Below, piece by piece: positions 33,627 through 42,255 of a DNA stretch of 64,000 nt (its first letter is position 1; every line of letters starts with the position of its first letter). The notes under the pieces are model-generated. The model was not told the origin of the DNA. It saw nothing but the letters and a program-made list of their open reading frames with translations, and ran no database searches. This DNA is from Caldilineae bacterium. GTDB taxonomy: Bacteria > Chloroflexota > Anaerolineae > JAAEKA01. The DNA is taken from positions 61,920-125,919 of the forward strand of contig JACKBK010000007.1 in assembly GCA_020634555.1 (NCBI GenBank), written 5' to 3'. The position numbers and the translations under genes were made by a program.

Positions 33627-34022
33627 TCACGTTTGCAGCGCTACGCTGATGCCGACCCGCTCGCGCTGCCGGGTGGCGATCAGCGTATAGACGATGGTAA
33701 TATCAACCGCGCGCGGGTCCTCCGGATTGGTCGCCACCACCACGTCTTCCAGCGTAATGCGCGGCTCCCAGCGGGCCAGCGCGGTCTTGACCTCTTCCTG
33801 GATCAGACGCAAGGTCGATACACTGTTGGGTTCGAACAGATAGCGGTCCAGCCCGCAGCCGAAGTCGGGCCGCATCAGCCGCTCGCCGGGGCGGGTGCGC
33901 AGGATGATGCAGATCGACTCGCGCACGTTGAGCTCGCCGGCCGACCACTGCATCTGCCCGTTGGGGCCGACGCGCGGCGGAAAGCCGATTCCTCGTCCGT
34001 ACAGGTCTGCTGAACTTACCAT
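33627..34022 (-). CDS. gp25-like baseplate wedge protein (Afp9-like)
   Basis: 131 residues with the GPW/gp25 family order: an N-terminal GRGIGFPPRV, VRESICIILRTRPGERLMRP, DFGCGLDRYLFEPN and a closing beta strand. gp25 nucleates sheath polymerisation and contacts the gpJ-type protein encoded next. It begins with ATG and is preceded by a 70-bp spacer holding a short CACGTTT heptamer repeat. Confidence 0.92.
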   Translation of the reverse strand: MVSSADLYGRGIGFPPRVGPNGQMQWSAGELNVRESICIILRTRPGERLMRPDFGCGLDRYLFEPNSVSTLRLIQEEVKTALARWEPRITLEDVVVATNPEDPRAVDITIVYTLIATRQRERVGISVALQT

Positions 34023-34092
34023 GTCAGGTCAGTCCTCGTCACGTTTCACGTTTCGCCAGTGGCTCGGTCGGAGACCGGCCAGAGCAGGTTTC

Positions 34093-35832
34093 TCAGGATG
34101 AACTCTTCTTCACCGGGATAGGGAAGCAGATCTTCAGGAAGGGCAGCCACCAGAAGATGAAGTTCAGGGCGATCAGGAAGATGAACATCACAATGAACGC
34201 TACCAGGAAGATGATCTGCAGCGAGAACGAGCAGATCATGCCCAGGTCCCACGAGATGCTGTCGGGCAGCAGGTCGTCGCCCTCCAACATGCTCTTGCGA
34301 ACACGGTTCATCACGTCGCGCAATTCGGGCGCCATTTCCATGCCCACGCCCTTCTTGTAGCGCCGCAGGTCCTTCGGCTTGATGCTGGGTAGCTCGATGC
34401 GGATGTTGCGAGCCGGCGCGGCGGGATCGAAGTACCTGGCAAAGGTAAAGGTCTGGCTCGGCTGGCTTACCTTGGGCGCACACGGATCGTGCTCGTAGAC
34501 CAGCCGCACGAAGTAGCGGGTCTCGGCCGGCGCCTCGGTATCGGTAGTCCGATCGATGACCACCTGCTCCTGCAACAGCTCCACCACCTGCGCCGAAGGG
34601 TTCATGGGCGACATGGTCTCGGCCAGCGCCTCGCGCAACAGCTCGTGCAGCCTGCCCTCGGTGCCTGGCGCGCCGGGGAAGGGCCGCGGCGCCAAATAGA
34701 CGAACGGATCGATGTCGTTCACGTTAGTGAAGAGCCGGACATCGTAGAGATCCTCCGGCTCTTCGCCAACGCCGTCCACCAGGCCTAGATAGGGCAGCAG
34801 ATCGTCGATAGCGGAGGCCAGCGCCTTGTGTTGGTTGTAGGTGGCGCCTCCGGGCGACTTCACCCAGATTTCGATGCCCTGCAACTCCTGGAGCAACGCC
34901 CGGCGATGAGAGCCAGCCGGCAGCGCCGGTCCGCCGCTGATCGCAGCCACCACCTCCGGCAGGTAGCGGTTGAGGAAGTCGGCCAGATCCAGGATCAGGT
35001 AGAGCGAGAACTGGTTGCGCCGCTCCTCGTATTCATCGCCCTTCAGCCGTTCCAGCGGCGGCAGCTCATCATTGTATAGGCCCCGCCAGGGCGAAAGCAC
35101 GCGGTTGGTCACGTCGTCCAGGCGGAAGTCGTATTCCGACTCGAGCGGCGACTCATCATGCACTGCCTGCTCGAAGTTCTGGATCAGCGCCGTAGGGCTG
35201 GCGTCCGTTGCCGGCCGGCGGTCGAGATACTTCTCCCGGTTGCCCACAGGTAAATAGCCATAGAGCAGCGTGCGCTGGCCGCCTGCCAGCAGGGCAAAGG
35301 GATCGGCCGGTGTTGCGCCGTTGCTCGGTCGGGGCAGATTGGCCTGCACTGGATGGAGCGGCAGGCGTTCCTCGTCGACCCGCAGCGCGACCGGAGCGCC
35401 GCGCCCGTCCACCAGCGGCTGCCAGCCGCGCTGGTCGCCCTCCTCGACCCAGCCCTGCTCCTGGTCCTCGCCATCCACCTCCACAGTGCGGCGGATGACG
35501 AAGGCCGTTCGTTCGCCGTTTTGGCGGGCCACGGTGCGGTCGGGCAGTCCCAACTGGCGACAGACCAGCGAGCCGACCACCAGATAGTAGCGCCCATGAG
35601 CCGGGTGATACAGCTTGAGCGTGTCGCCAACCAGGTCGTCGGGATCGTTGAAACCGTGCTCCTGTGCGCCCAGAAAGCCGGCCGGGCCGTTTCCGTTGGA
35701 TGCGCCGGCCATGGCGCCCAAAAAATCGGGCAGGAAGTTGTCGCCTGCCAGCTTCAGCAACTGCGGCTCCTTGATCTGGCCGTTGGCCGTGGCCCACAGC
35801 GGGGCCGGCGTTCTCCATTCGATGCTAGGCAT
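34093..35832 (-). CDS. eCIS-cluster protein with C-terminal membrane anchor, unknown family
   Basis: 579 residues. Residues 1-520 are soluble and acidic with no recognised domain. Residues about 524-570 are strongly hydrophobic (SLQIIFLVAFIVMFIFLIAL, then WWLPFLKICFP), forming one or two transmembrane helices, and the chain ends in a short KKSSS tail. A tail-anchored component within the structural block, between the gp5-like spike and gp25, would fit a particle attached to the cytoplasmic membrane rather than freely released. The start follows the spike gene stop by 4 bases. The function is inferred only from location and the anchor. Confidence 0.68.
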   Translation of the reverse strand: MPSIEWRTPAPLWATANGQIKEPQLLKLAGDNFLPDFLGAMAGASNGNGPAGFLGAQEHGFNDPDDLVGDTLKLYHPAHGRYYLVVGSLVCRQLGLPDRTVARQNGERTAFVIRRTVEVDGEDQEQGWVEEGDQRGWQPLVDGRGAPVALRVDEERLPLHPVQANLPRPSNGATPADPFALLAGGQRTLLYGYLPVGNREKYLDRRPATDASPTALIQNFEQAVHDESPLESEYDFRLDDVTNRVLSPWRGLYNDELPPLERLKGDEYEERRNQFSLYLILDLADFLNRYLPEVVAAISGGPALPAGSHRRALLQELQGIEIWVKSPGGATYNQHKALASAIDDLLPYLGLVDGVGEEPEDLYDVRLFTNVNDIDPFVYLAPRPFPGAPGTEGRLHELLREALAETMSPMNPSAQVVELLQEQVVIDRTTDTEAPAETRYFVRLVYEHDPCAPKVSQPSQTFTFARYFDPAAPARNIRIELPSIKPKDLRRYKKGVGMEMAPELRDVMNRVRKSMLEGDDLLPDSISWDLGMICSFSLQIIFLVAFIVMFIFLIALNFIFWWLPFLKICFPIPVKKSSS

Positions 35833-35836
35833 GGGA

Positions 35837-36544
35837 TTACCACACGTTTCCTGCGCCGGGCGTGTAGCTGGCGCTGACCACGGCGTTACTGATCAATGTA
35901 TCGCACTGCACCACGCCGCTGAACTTGGACATGCCGGCGTTGACGGTCACCATGCCGGCGTTGATCTCAGCCGTGCTGGCGTTGACGGTAATCTTGGCGC
36001 TGGCCGTCACAGTGATGCCCTGGCTTTCCATCTTCACCGAGTTGCCGTTGCTGTCCTGGACGGTTACGGCAAGCTGCCCATCGTCCAATAGCACCGAGTG
36101 GCCACCAGGCGTCTCCAGCCGCAGCAGCACCGAACCCTGTGTGTCGTCCATGGTGATGCGGATGCCGCTGCGCGAGACGATGCTGCGAATGTTGTTGTCA
36201 CCGCCGCCGTCCATGCGCTCCGGCGGCGCATCCTGGCCGTTCCACAGCGCACCCACCACGTAGGGGCGGCGCATGTCGCCGTGCTCAAAGGCAACCAACA
36301 CCTCGTCGTCCACTTCAGGAATGAACCAGGTACCCCGGTCAGCACCGGCCATCAATGTGGCGACGCGCGCCCAGGCTTCGTATTGGCTGCCGCCGGGATC
36401 GGGCGACCACGGCAGGCGGATGCGCACGCGGCCCTGTCCGTCGGGGTCCGTCACATCCATTACCAGGGCAACCGAGACGCCATAGAAGCGCCCGCCGGGG
36501 CCGGTGGCCGATCGTTCCAGATTCATCGCCGTCAGATCAGCCAT
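35837..36544 (-). CDS. gp5/VgrG-like spike protein, OB-fold plus beta-helix (Afp8 C-terminal-like)
   Basis: 235 residues. Residues about 20-110 are the gp5 OB-fold (DPDGQGRVRIRLPW, WFIPEVDDEVLVAFEHGD, PYVVGALWNG). Residues 130-235 repeat short beta strands (GITVTASAKITVNASTAEIN) expected for a trimeric needle. It forms the membrane-puncturing tip under the tube. The gp27-like hub is encoded by the adjacent gene, so the VgrG-type fusion is split into two proteins here. The 2-bp spacing to the gp27-like gene implies coupled expression. Confidence 0.88.
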   Translation of the reverse strand: MADLTAMNLERSATGPGGRFYGVSVALVMDVTDPDGQGRVRIRLPWSPDPGGSQYEAWARVATLMAGADRGTWFIPEVDDEVLVAFEHGDMRRPYVVGALWNGQDAPPERMDGGGDNNIRSIVSRSGIRITMDDTQGSVLLRLETPGGHSVLLDDGQLAVTVQDSNGNSVKMESQGITVTASAKITVNASTAEINAGMVTVNAGMSKFSGVVQCDTLISNAVVSASYTPGAGNVW

Positions 36545-36546
36545 GT

Positions 36547-37626
36547 CTATGCCTCCGCCGGCCCGATGCCCGGCCGCTCGACATCGAACTCGGTGCGGTA
36601 GCCGCGGTTGCCGTCGTAAAGGTGGCGCACGCCGGAGACATAGTAGCTACCGTTGAACAGGCTGCCTACCGCGGCCACGTTCACGCTGCAACCGACCCGG
36701 ATGCGGGGGTCGCCGTCGGAGACGCCGCTGCCGGTGACAAAGCGGCGGGCGCGCTCCCGAAAACGTGCCTCGACCTCGCCGCGAGCCTCGCTGACCGACC
36801 GGGGAGCGCTGTGTACCAGGCGCTCCTGGCGTGCCAGCAACGCTTCCTCCAGCACCGATGCGCCGCTGGTGCCGCCGTTGAGTTCGCTGGAAACCACACT
36901 GTCGTCGGCGGTCTCGTCGATGGCTTCCTTGGCGCCCACGTCCCAGCCGGCCACACCCAGCTCCGTACACTGGTGAGCCAGATCGGCCCGCACGGTGAAG
37001 GCCATGAGGTTTACGCCGTATTCCAGGTCGACGCTGCCGGCATCGCGCTCGCTGCGACTCTGGCAATGCAGCGTTGTGCCTTCTACCCACAGTTCAGCGC
37101 CGATGGCACGCGCCCGCTCGCGCATGAAGGCCAGATCGCTTTGGTTGACCTGGGCGAGCACCGGGTGGGTTGGGCCGTCCAGCGACATCTCAGGCGTCAG
37201 ACCGTGCTCGCCGGCAATCTGACGCAGCACATCTTCGTCGCTGACGTCCTCGAAGGTGCGGGTTCGGCGGGTCATGCGCAGGTCCTGCAGGCGGTCCTCG
37301 GCCAGCACTGCCATCTGCACATCGCCGTCAGGGTGGTAGGACGCCTCGATGGCCGAGATTCGCCCCTGAAAGATGGTGGCCAAGCTGCCCGGCGGCCCGG
37401 CCTGGACGGCTATCTCCTTGCCGAAGTCCAACACGTCGCGGCCAAAGTAGAGGAACCCGATGCCCTGTTGCCGCTGGCCAAAGTTGTTCAGACGCAGCTC
37501 GCAGTAATAAAGGCCGGCGGTGGTTTCCTCCACCAGCACCGCGACCAGATCGCCGGCCACCAAGTCGTTGGACTGGCCGTCGATAAGCAGCTTCGGTTGC
37601 GCAAAATAGGCAGTAGCAGTTGGCAT
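36547..37626 (-). CDS. gp27-like hub protein (phage late control D / VgrG N-terminal-like)
   Basis: 359 residues. Typical hub features are FAQPKLLIDG at the start, RISAIEASYHPDG, FEDVSDEDVLRQIAGEHGL, VNQSDLAFMRERARAIGAEL and VSGVRHLYD. The hub trimer joins tube and spike. I placed the start at ATG 37626, 4 bases after the stop of the 55-aa gene; the open frame extends upstream only by overlap with that gene. It is followed directly by the gp5-like spike. Confidence 0.87.
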   Translation of the reverse strand: MPTATAYFAQPKLLIDGQSNDLVAGDLVAVLVEETTAGLYYCELRLNNFGQRQQGIGFLYFGRDVLDFGKEIAVQAGPPGSLATIFQGRISAIEASYHPDGDVQMAVLAEDRLQDLRMTRRTRTFEDVSDEDVLRQIAGEHGLTPEMSLDGPTHPVLAQVNQSDLAFMRERARAIGAELWVEGTTLHCQSRSERDAGSVDLEYGVNLMAFTVRADLAHQCTELGVAGWDVGAKEAIDETADDSVVSSELNGGTSGASVLEEALLARQERLVHSAPRSVSEARGEVEARFRERARRFVTGSGVSDGDPRIRVGCSVNVAAVGSLFNGSYYVSGVRHLYDGNRGYRTEFDVERPGIGPAEA

Positions 37627-37630
37627 GGTG

Positions 37631-37798
37631 TCAGTCGGCGTGAACGCGCGCCTGGCGCGCCCGCAGATGGTCCAGCAGACGCTGGAGATCGTGGACATGC
37701 AGTGGCTGGCCGGCAGGCTGTTGCGGTGGCGTGCTGCCGTTGCCGCCCTCGCCCGGCGGCGGCGTCAGCACCTCAAAGTCGTTGATGATCACAGGCAT
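37631..37798 (-). CDS. small conserved eCIS protein, 55 aa
   Basis: Starts MPVIINDFEVLTPPP, continues with a Gly/Pro/Gln-rich linker and ends PLHVHDLQRLLDHLRARQA. Small proteins of this form, with a beta-strand start and a basic helix at the end, are regularly found between the LysM and hub genes of eCIS clusters, but their role is unknown. The start at 37798 excludes upstream frame that is REP sequence. Confidence 0.72.
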   Translation of the reverse strand: MPVIINDFEVLTPPPGEGGNGSTPPQQPAGQPLHVHDLQRLLDHLRARQARVHAD

Positions 37799-37833
37799 AG
37801 TCGGTAACTCCAGGGCGGATACAGCCGTCTCCT

Positions 37834-37902
37834 CGTCATTCCCGCGCAGGCGGGAATCCACACCTCGCTACCACTGGACTCCCGCCTCCGCGGGAGTGAC
37901 GG
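37834..37902. repeat. REP-like element, 69 bp, second full copy
   Basis: CGTCATTCCCGCGCAGGCGG followed by GAATC, a spacer, TGGACTCCCGCCTCCGCGGG and AGTGACGG. It matches 31141-31209 over its whole length apart from the central spacer and a few bases, and occupies the gap before the 55-aa gene. Confidence 0.8.
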
Positions 37903-37918
37903 GTGGATACCTTTGTCC

Positions 37919-38722
37919 TTAGCCAAAACTAGCACTGGCAGAGGCGCCGGCGTTCAGGTTGACCACCGCGCCGGCCTCCAGGTGCCGGGGATTGTCGATC
38001 CCGTTCAACTCAGCCACTGCCTTCCAATCGGCGCCGGCTTGCTGCGCCATGTCCTGGAGGGTCTGGCCGGACTGGGCCAGCGAGAGCGGCGTCGTGCCCA
38101 CCGCTGCACCAGCCCCAAAGCTGGCGCCGGCGCTGATCCCGCCACCGATGCCGGCCGAGACTCCAGCGCTGGCGCTGAAGCCGGCAGAAAAGCCTGCCCC
38201 AAACCCTGCACCGGCTCCCGCACCTGCGGCTGCTCCCTTGGGCGGCAGCCGCTCCAGGCCTACCTCTGACATGCTCAGACTCACCGTGGAACGCAGCGGC
38301 TTGCCTTCCTCAGAAAAGTAATCCACCGTCTCTTCCATGGAGTCGATGGTGCCCTTGAACATCAGCGTGCCCCACAGAAAGCGAACCCGGGTGCGAGCCT
38401 CGCCGGAATCAGATGTGCCTGGAGTACCCTGGCTGACCATGGCAGCGATCTGCTCCGTGTAGGCGAGCACGTCGTCGCCGCTGTCGGTGGTATCGAACAG
38501 CAACTCCACCGACAGCGTGGCGCTGTAGCCGGTGGCCTTGGACTGGGTGGCCTGCTGCACGGTGGTGCTGTCCTTGTTCCCGGTGCCGGGATTTCCGCCG
38601 GCAACCTGCGCCCGCCGGCTGATGCGCAGCGACTCCGGGTTGAAGTGAACAAAGAGCTTTTTGTCTTCGTCCGGATTACCCTGGCTGGTATAGGGTGTGA
38701 GCGACGCCTTTTCTGGCGACAT
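37919..38722 (-). CDS. LysM-type tail/baseplate protein (Afp7-like) with Gly/Ala/Ser-rich insert
   Basis: 267 residues. Residues 1-160 hold the tail-terminal domain (KLFVHFNPESLRISRRAQV, LSVELLFDTTDSGDD, VRFLWGTLMFKGTIDSMEET). Residues about 165-210 are a low-complexity run of G, A, S and F (GAGAGFGAGFSAGFSASAG). Residues about 212-258 are a LysM motif (TLQDMAQQAGADWKAVAELN). In PVC/Afp the homologue joins tube to hub. The insert resembles the tail of the neighbouring tube-like protein and is not found in ordinary LysM tail proteins that I know. Confidence 0.82.
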   Translation of the reverse strand: MSPEKASLTPYTSQGNPDEDKKLFVHFNPESLRISRRAQVAGGNPGTGNKDSTTVQQATQSKATGYSATLSVELLFDTTDSGDDVLAYTEQIAAMVSQGTPGTSDSGEARTRVRFLWGTLMFKGTIDSMEETVDYFSEEGKPLRSTVSLSMSEVGLERLPPKGAAAGAGAGAGFGAGFSAGFSASAGVSAGIGGGISAGASFGAGAAVGTTPLSLAQSGQTLQDMAQQAGADWKAVAELNGIDNPRHLEAGAVVNLNAGASASASFG

Positions 38723-38740
38723 AGACAGTTCCTCTTTGTG

Positions 38741-39409
38741 TTAGCCGATGCCAAAGCCGGCCGATGCTGAACCGGATGCGCTGGCCTGCAGGCCGGGACC
38801 GCCGCTGACGCTAAGACCGCCCGAGGCCTGGAAGCTGGCGCTGGCGCTGGCTCCGAAACTGGCGCCGGCGCTGAAGCTGGCGCCAGCCTGCACGCCAATC
38901 CCGGCGGAAAGCCCCAAGCCGCCCGAGCCGGGTGGCGAAAGCTCCAGCCCTCGGTAAGCCAGTTGCATCTCCTCGATGGCTACCTGGCCGTCCTTGGCGT
39001 TGAGCGAAGGCCCGCGCATCTTGATGGGCATGCAGTCAATCAGCTTGAAGGTCAGCGCCGGCTCGCCATCGGTACCTCGCAGGGTGACCTGGCCGGATGC
39101 CATGCGGTCCTTGCCAGGGACCACCGCGGCCTGCATCCACAGCCACAGGCCATGGTTGGCGGTCATGCCGCGGCGCAGCGTAAGCTGGCCCATGCGCACC
39201 GGGCCGCGCAGGTGAATCTGCTGGGTGTTGTTGCCGCCCTCGCGCAGCGACTTGGGCTCCATGCTGAGTTCCAGTCCGTCACACTCGGCAAAAGCGGCGC
39301 TGCACACCGGGCTGGGCACGCCGGGCAGCGGCTCATTCAGGTCCAACACGACCTCGAAGCGGAAGGTCATGAAGGGCGGGCTTACCGTCTCCAGGGCAGA
39401 ATCGGCCAT
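38741..39409 (-). CDS. second tube protein (Afp5-like, gp19 family) with silk-like C-terminal tail
   Basis: 222 residues. Residues 1-155 show the T4-like tail-tube pattern (FAECDGLELSMEPKSLREGG, HLRGPVRMGQLTLRRGMT, LWLWMQ, FKLIDCMPIKMRGPSLNA, VAIEEMQLAYRGLEL). Residues about 156-222 are nearly only G, A, S, F, L and V in short repeats (AGASFSAGASFGASASASF). In eCIS this protein caps the baseplate-proximal tube. The tail is an added feature and might self-assemble or plug the tube lumen. Confidence 0.83.
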   Translation of the reverse strand: MADSALETVSPPFMTFRFEVVLDLNEPLPGVPSPVCSAAFAECDGLELSMEPKSLREGGNNTQQIHLRGPVRMGQLTLRRGMTANHGLWLWMQAAVVPGKDRMASGQVTLRGTDGEPALTFKLIDCMPIKMRGPSLNAKDGQVAIEEMQLAYRGLELSPPGSGGLGLSAGIGVQAGASFSAGASFGASASASFQASGGLSVSGGPGLQASASGSASAGFGIG

Positions 39410-39410
39410 G

Positions 39411-42242
39411 CTAGAACTCCACTACTTGTAAAAGGTCCTCGCCCGACCGCAACAGCGCCACGGTGATGAACTCCACAGGCAAGGTTGGGGCAACCTTGAG
39501 AGCAATGATGAAGCGGCCCTGATCCAGGTCGTAGGGCGTGTTCAGCCCATCGCCGGTGACCACCTCATAGGCCTGCAACGCGCCCCGCTGGGCTAGCAGG
39601 CGCAGAACCCGCTCGAAGCCGCCCTGCACCCGCCGCCGGAAGCGCTCGTCGTTGGGCTCGAACACGTAGTCCATGCCCCGGCGTAGCGCCAGCTTGCGCA
39701 GGAAGATCAGCAACCGGCGCACGTTGAGCTGCAACAGCAAGCGGTCGGTTGCCAGCGTATGCGCGCTCCACTGGCTGAAGAAGCCAGGCTGCTGGTGCAA
39801 CAGATTGACCTGGGCGTCGAACAACGCCGGCAGGTCCGCGCCCGGCAGCTCCGGGCTAAGACCAACAACGCCGCGCAGCGGCACGTTAGCCGGTGCAATC
39901 CAGGCACCGCGAGCCAGCTCGCGGGCAGCGATGACACCGCAGGTAGCGCCGTCGGGCGGCAGGTGGCGGCGCAGCGCCAGTTCAGGCGTGTTTTCCTCGC
40001 GCACCTGGACCCACGGATGGTAGACGGCAGCATAGCTCAGCGCCGCCGTATCGCAATCGTGCAGCGGTTCGTGCAGCCGCCGCTGCCAATCCAGCACATC
40101 TGGCCGCTCGAAGTGCTCCGGCAGCGACAACACGGCTACCAGATCGGCGCGTGCGGCGCACAGGTTAGCCAGCGCGCAGTGCATCTCCAACAGCGCATCC
40201 AGGGCAGCCGGATCAGACCGGAACTGCGCCGGGTCGATCACCTGGGGCAGGTCGGTCAACTGCTGGCCGGCGGACAGGCTGCTGATCTGCGCATCGATGG
40301 CATCGATGAGCCAGTTGGCGCCGTTCCACAGCAACCCGAAGAGCAGCGCCACATCCACGCCGTTGCCCAGATGCAACAGGGCGCGCACGGTAGCCTCCAG
40401 TTCGCCGCCGGGATCGCAAGGCGGCGGGTCCACCTGAAATGAAACCGGCAACGCGCCGATGCCCAGCAGGCTCAGAAGCGGCTCGTTGTCCAGTCGCACC
40501 TGCATGGCGGGACTCAACGTGTCGCGGGCCGCGGCGAGATCGTGGCTCTGGACGGCCAACAGAAAGGCTCGCACCACCGCATCCGGTTCCAGGGGCTCCT
40601 CCGGCAGCGGCGCCGGGCATTGCTGAAAGTGCGACCAGTCGGGAGGCTCATCCGGCTCGGGCTGGGGCACGGGAGCGGCCGGCGGCGGTGGCGCGGGCAG
40701 CCAGGGCCGATGCGCCAGATCGGGGATCGCCACCATGCCAACCTCGTCCAGCGGCAGCACGCCGTGCAGCTTGCGCAGCACAGTCGGCTGTTCCGCCAGG
40801 TAGAGCAGATGCTCAGCCTCGGCCATCAACGCCCGCCGTCCGACGCCGCGCAGCCGGTCGTCCAGGAACAGCACACCGGGATCGAACACATCCAAACCGT
40901 CCTTGCTGCCCGGCACTGCATCGGGCAGAGGGCGAGCGGCAAGTTCCGGGTCCAGCAGGTCGGCCATGCCCAGCGGCAGGTAAACCCGCCCCGGCTCTGC
41001 ATGGAGATCCGCCGGCGTCCCCAGACGTAGCGACCGGCCGCTGCTGACCTGCACTGCGCCGGCTGCTTGATGGTCGCCGTTCAGCGCCAGCACGCCGGAC
41101 CAGTGGCCGGCCCCGGCTGCAAAACGCAGGTCCGACCAGCGTTCGGCGGTTTCATCGCCCTCGCCGATCATCAACTCGAAGGTCAACAGATCCACCTGGC
41201 GCAGTTGGCCGGCTGCTATCTCAGACGGCGTGGACTGCTGCCAGAGCGGGTCGTCGGTCACTGCTTCGAGACGGCTGCCGGCCGGCGACGATAGCTGCTC
41301 CTGGCCGTGGCCCACCTGCTGCACAGGAAAGAGCAAGACGCTGTTGTCGTCGCACAGGACGCGCAACAGGTCGCCGGGCGCGACTGCGCTGGTTGCCGGC
41401 AGCAATATCTGCAACGCAGCCGGCCGGCTGGCCAGCGGGCGCAGCTCCACATCGACTGCCAGCGGCTGCCAGCCATCCTCTGCCAGCCGCTCCACCTCCA
41501 TTGCCAGAGGTAGCGGCTCCGGGTTGGTCGTTTGAAAGGCTCTCACCATGGACGGATCGGCTGTTACCAGCGTGGTCACGGTTCCGATGCCGGGCAGCGC
41601 CTGGCTCAGCACCCGCAGCGACTGCAACGGCGCCAGCAGCAACAGCTTCTGGCCGGCCAGACCGTCAACCTGCAAGCGCAACAGATCGCCCGCCTGCAAG
41701 GCCAGATCGGCCGGCAACTCCAGCAGGAGATTGAGGCCGGGCGGCAGTCCAAGCTCCGGCGGCAGCGCGGCCGACATCAGCGGCGACACGGCCAGCGGAG
41801 TGGCCAGCAGTTGCGTCGCCACCGTCATGCTGTCCGACCAACTGCCGGCCCAGGCGGCCGGCGCCACCACCGCGCGGTAGCCCTCCAACGCCGACCAGGA
41901 AACGAGACCGGGCAGGCGAAAGCGGTTGGGCCGGGCGTCATCGCCGGCAACCCGCACCACGTAACAGCGTCGTCCCCCGTTGTCGAAGAAGGACTGCACC
42001 GCGGTTGGCAGGTGGGCATAGACCGGACGGCCGCCATCGCGCGCTACCAGCAGGTCGCCGCCGTACAGCAGCCGATAATGGCTGATGTCCTCGACAGCAA
42101 CCGGCGTGTCCAGAGGCCCGCGCTGGGCAAAGCCCACGAACGCGGCCACATCCAGACGCAGCGGATCCTCGCGTTGCGGCGGCAGGCTGGTCTGGCAGAC
42201 GACACCGGGCAGCCGGCCGTTGTAGGTCAGGGTTGAAGCCAT
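39411..42242 (-). CDS. giant tail sheath protein with inserted NTF2-like domain
   Basis: 943 residues, about twice a normal sheath. The N-terminus has a sheath core (LRLDVAAFVGFAQRGPLDTPV, YGGDLLVARDGGRPVYAHL, FDNGGRRCYVVRV). The C-terminus has the conserved sheath end (RGMDYVFEPNDERFRRRVQG, GLNTPYDLDQGRFIIALKV). Between them lies a proline-rich linker (about 505-535) and then residues about 550-650 (VVRAFLLAVQSHDLAAARDT ... FGLLWNGANWLIDAIDAQ), resembling the NTF2/SnoaL-like ligand-binding fold. It is probably the baseplate-proximal or specialised sheath. The insert would face outwards. Confidence 0.82.
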   Translation of the reverse strand: MASTLTYNGRLPGVVCQTSLPPQREDPLRLDVAAFVGFAQRGPLDTPVAVEDISHYRLLYGGDLLVARDGGRPVYAHLPTAVQSFFDNGGRRCYVVRVAGDDARPNRFRLPGLVSWSALEGYRAVVAPAAWAGSWSDSMTVATQLLATPLAVSPLMSAALPPELGLPPGLNLLLELPADLALQAGDLLRLQVDGLAGQKLLLLAPLQSLRVLSQALPGIGTVTTLVTADPSMVRAFQTTNPEPLPLAMEVERLAEDGWQPLAVDVELRPLASRPAALQILLPATSAVAPGDLLRVLCDDNSVLLFPVQQVGHGQEQLSSPAGSRLEAVTDDPLWQQSTPSEIAAGQLRQVDLLTFELMIGEGDETAERWSDLRFAAGAGHWSGVLALNGDHQAAGAVQVSSGRSLRLGTPADLHAEPGRVYLPLGMADLLDPELAARPLPDAVPGSKDGLDVFDPGVLFLDDRLRGVGRRALMAEAEHLLYLAEQPTVLRKLHGVLPLDEVGMVAIPDLAHRPWLPAPPPPAAPVPQPEPDEPPDWSHFQQCPAPLPEEPLEPDAVVRAFLLAVQSHDLAAARDTLSPAMQVRLDNEPLLSLLGIGALPVSFQVDPPPCDPGGELEATVRALLHLGNGVDVALLFGLLWNGANWLIDAIDAQISSLSAGQQLTDLPQVIDPAQFRSDPAALDALLEMHCALANLCAARADLVAVLSLPEHFERPDVLDWQRRLHEPLHDCDTAALSYAAVYHPWVQVREENTPELALRRHLPPDGATCGVIAARELARGAWIAPANVPLRGVVGLSPELPGADLPALFDAQVNLLHQQPGFFSQWSAHTLATDRLLLQLNVRRLLIFLRKLALRRGMDYVFEPNDERFRRRVQGGFERVLRLLAQRGALQAYEVVTGDGLNTPYDLDQGRFIIALKVAPTLPVEFITVALLRSGEDLLQVVEF

Positions 42243-42255
42243 GGTGTTTGAGAAT

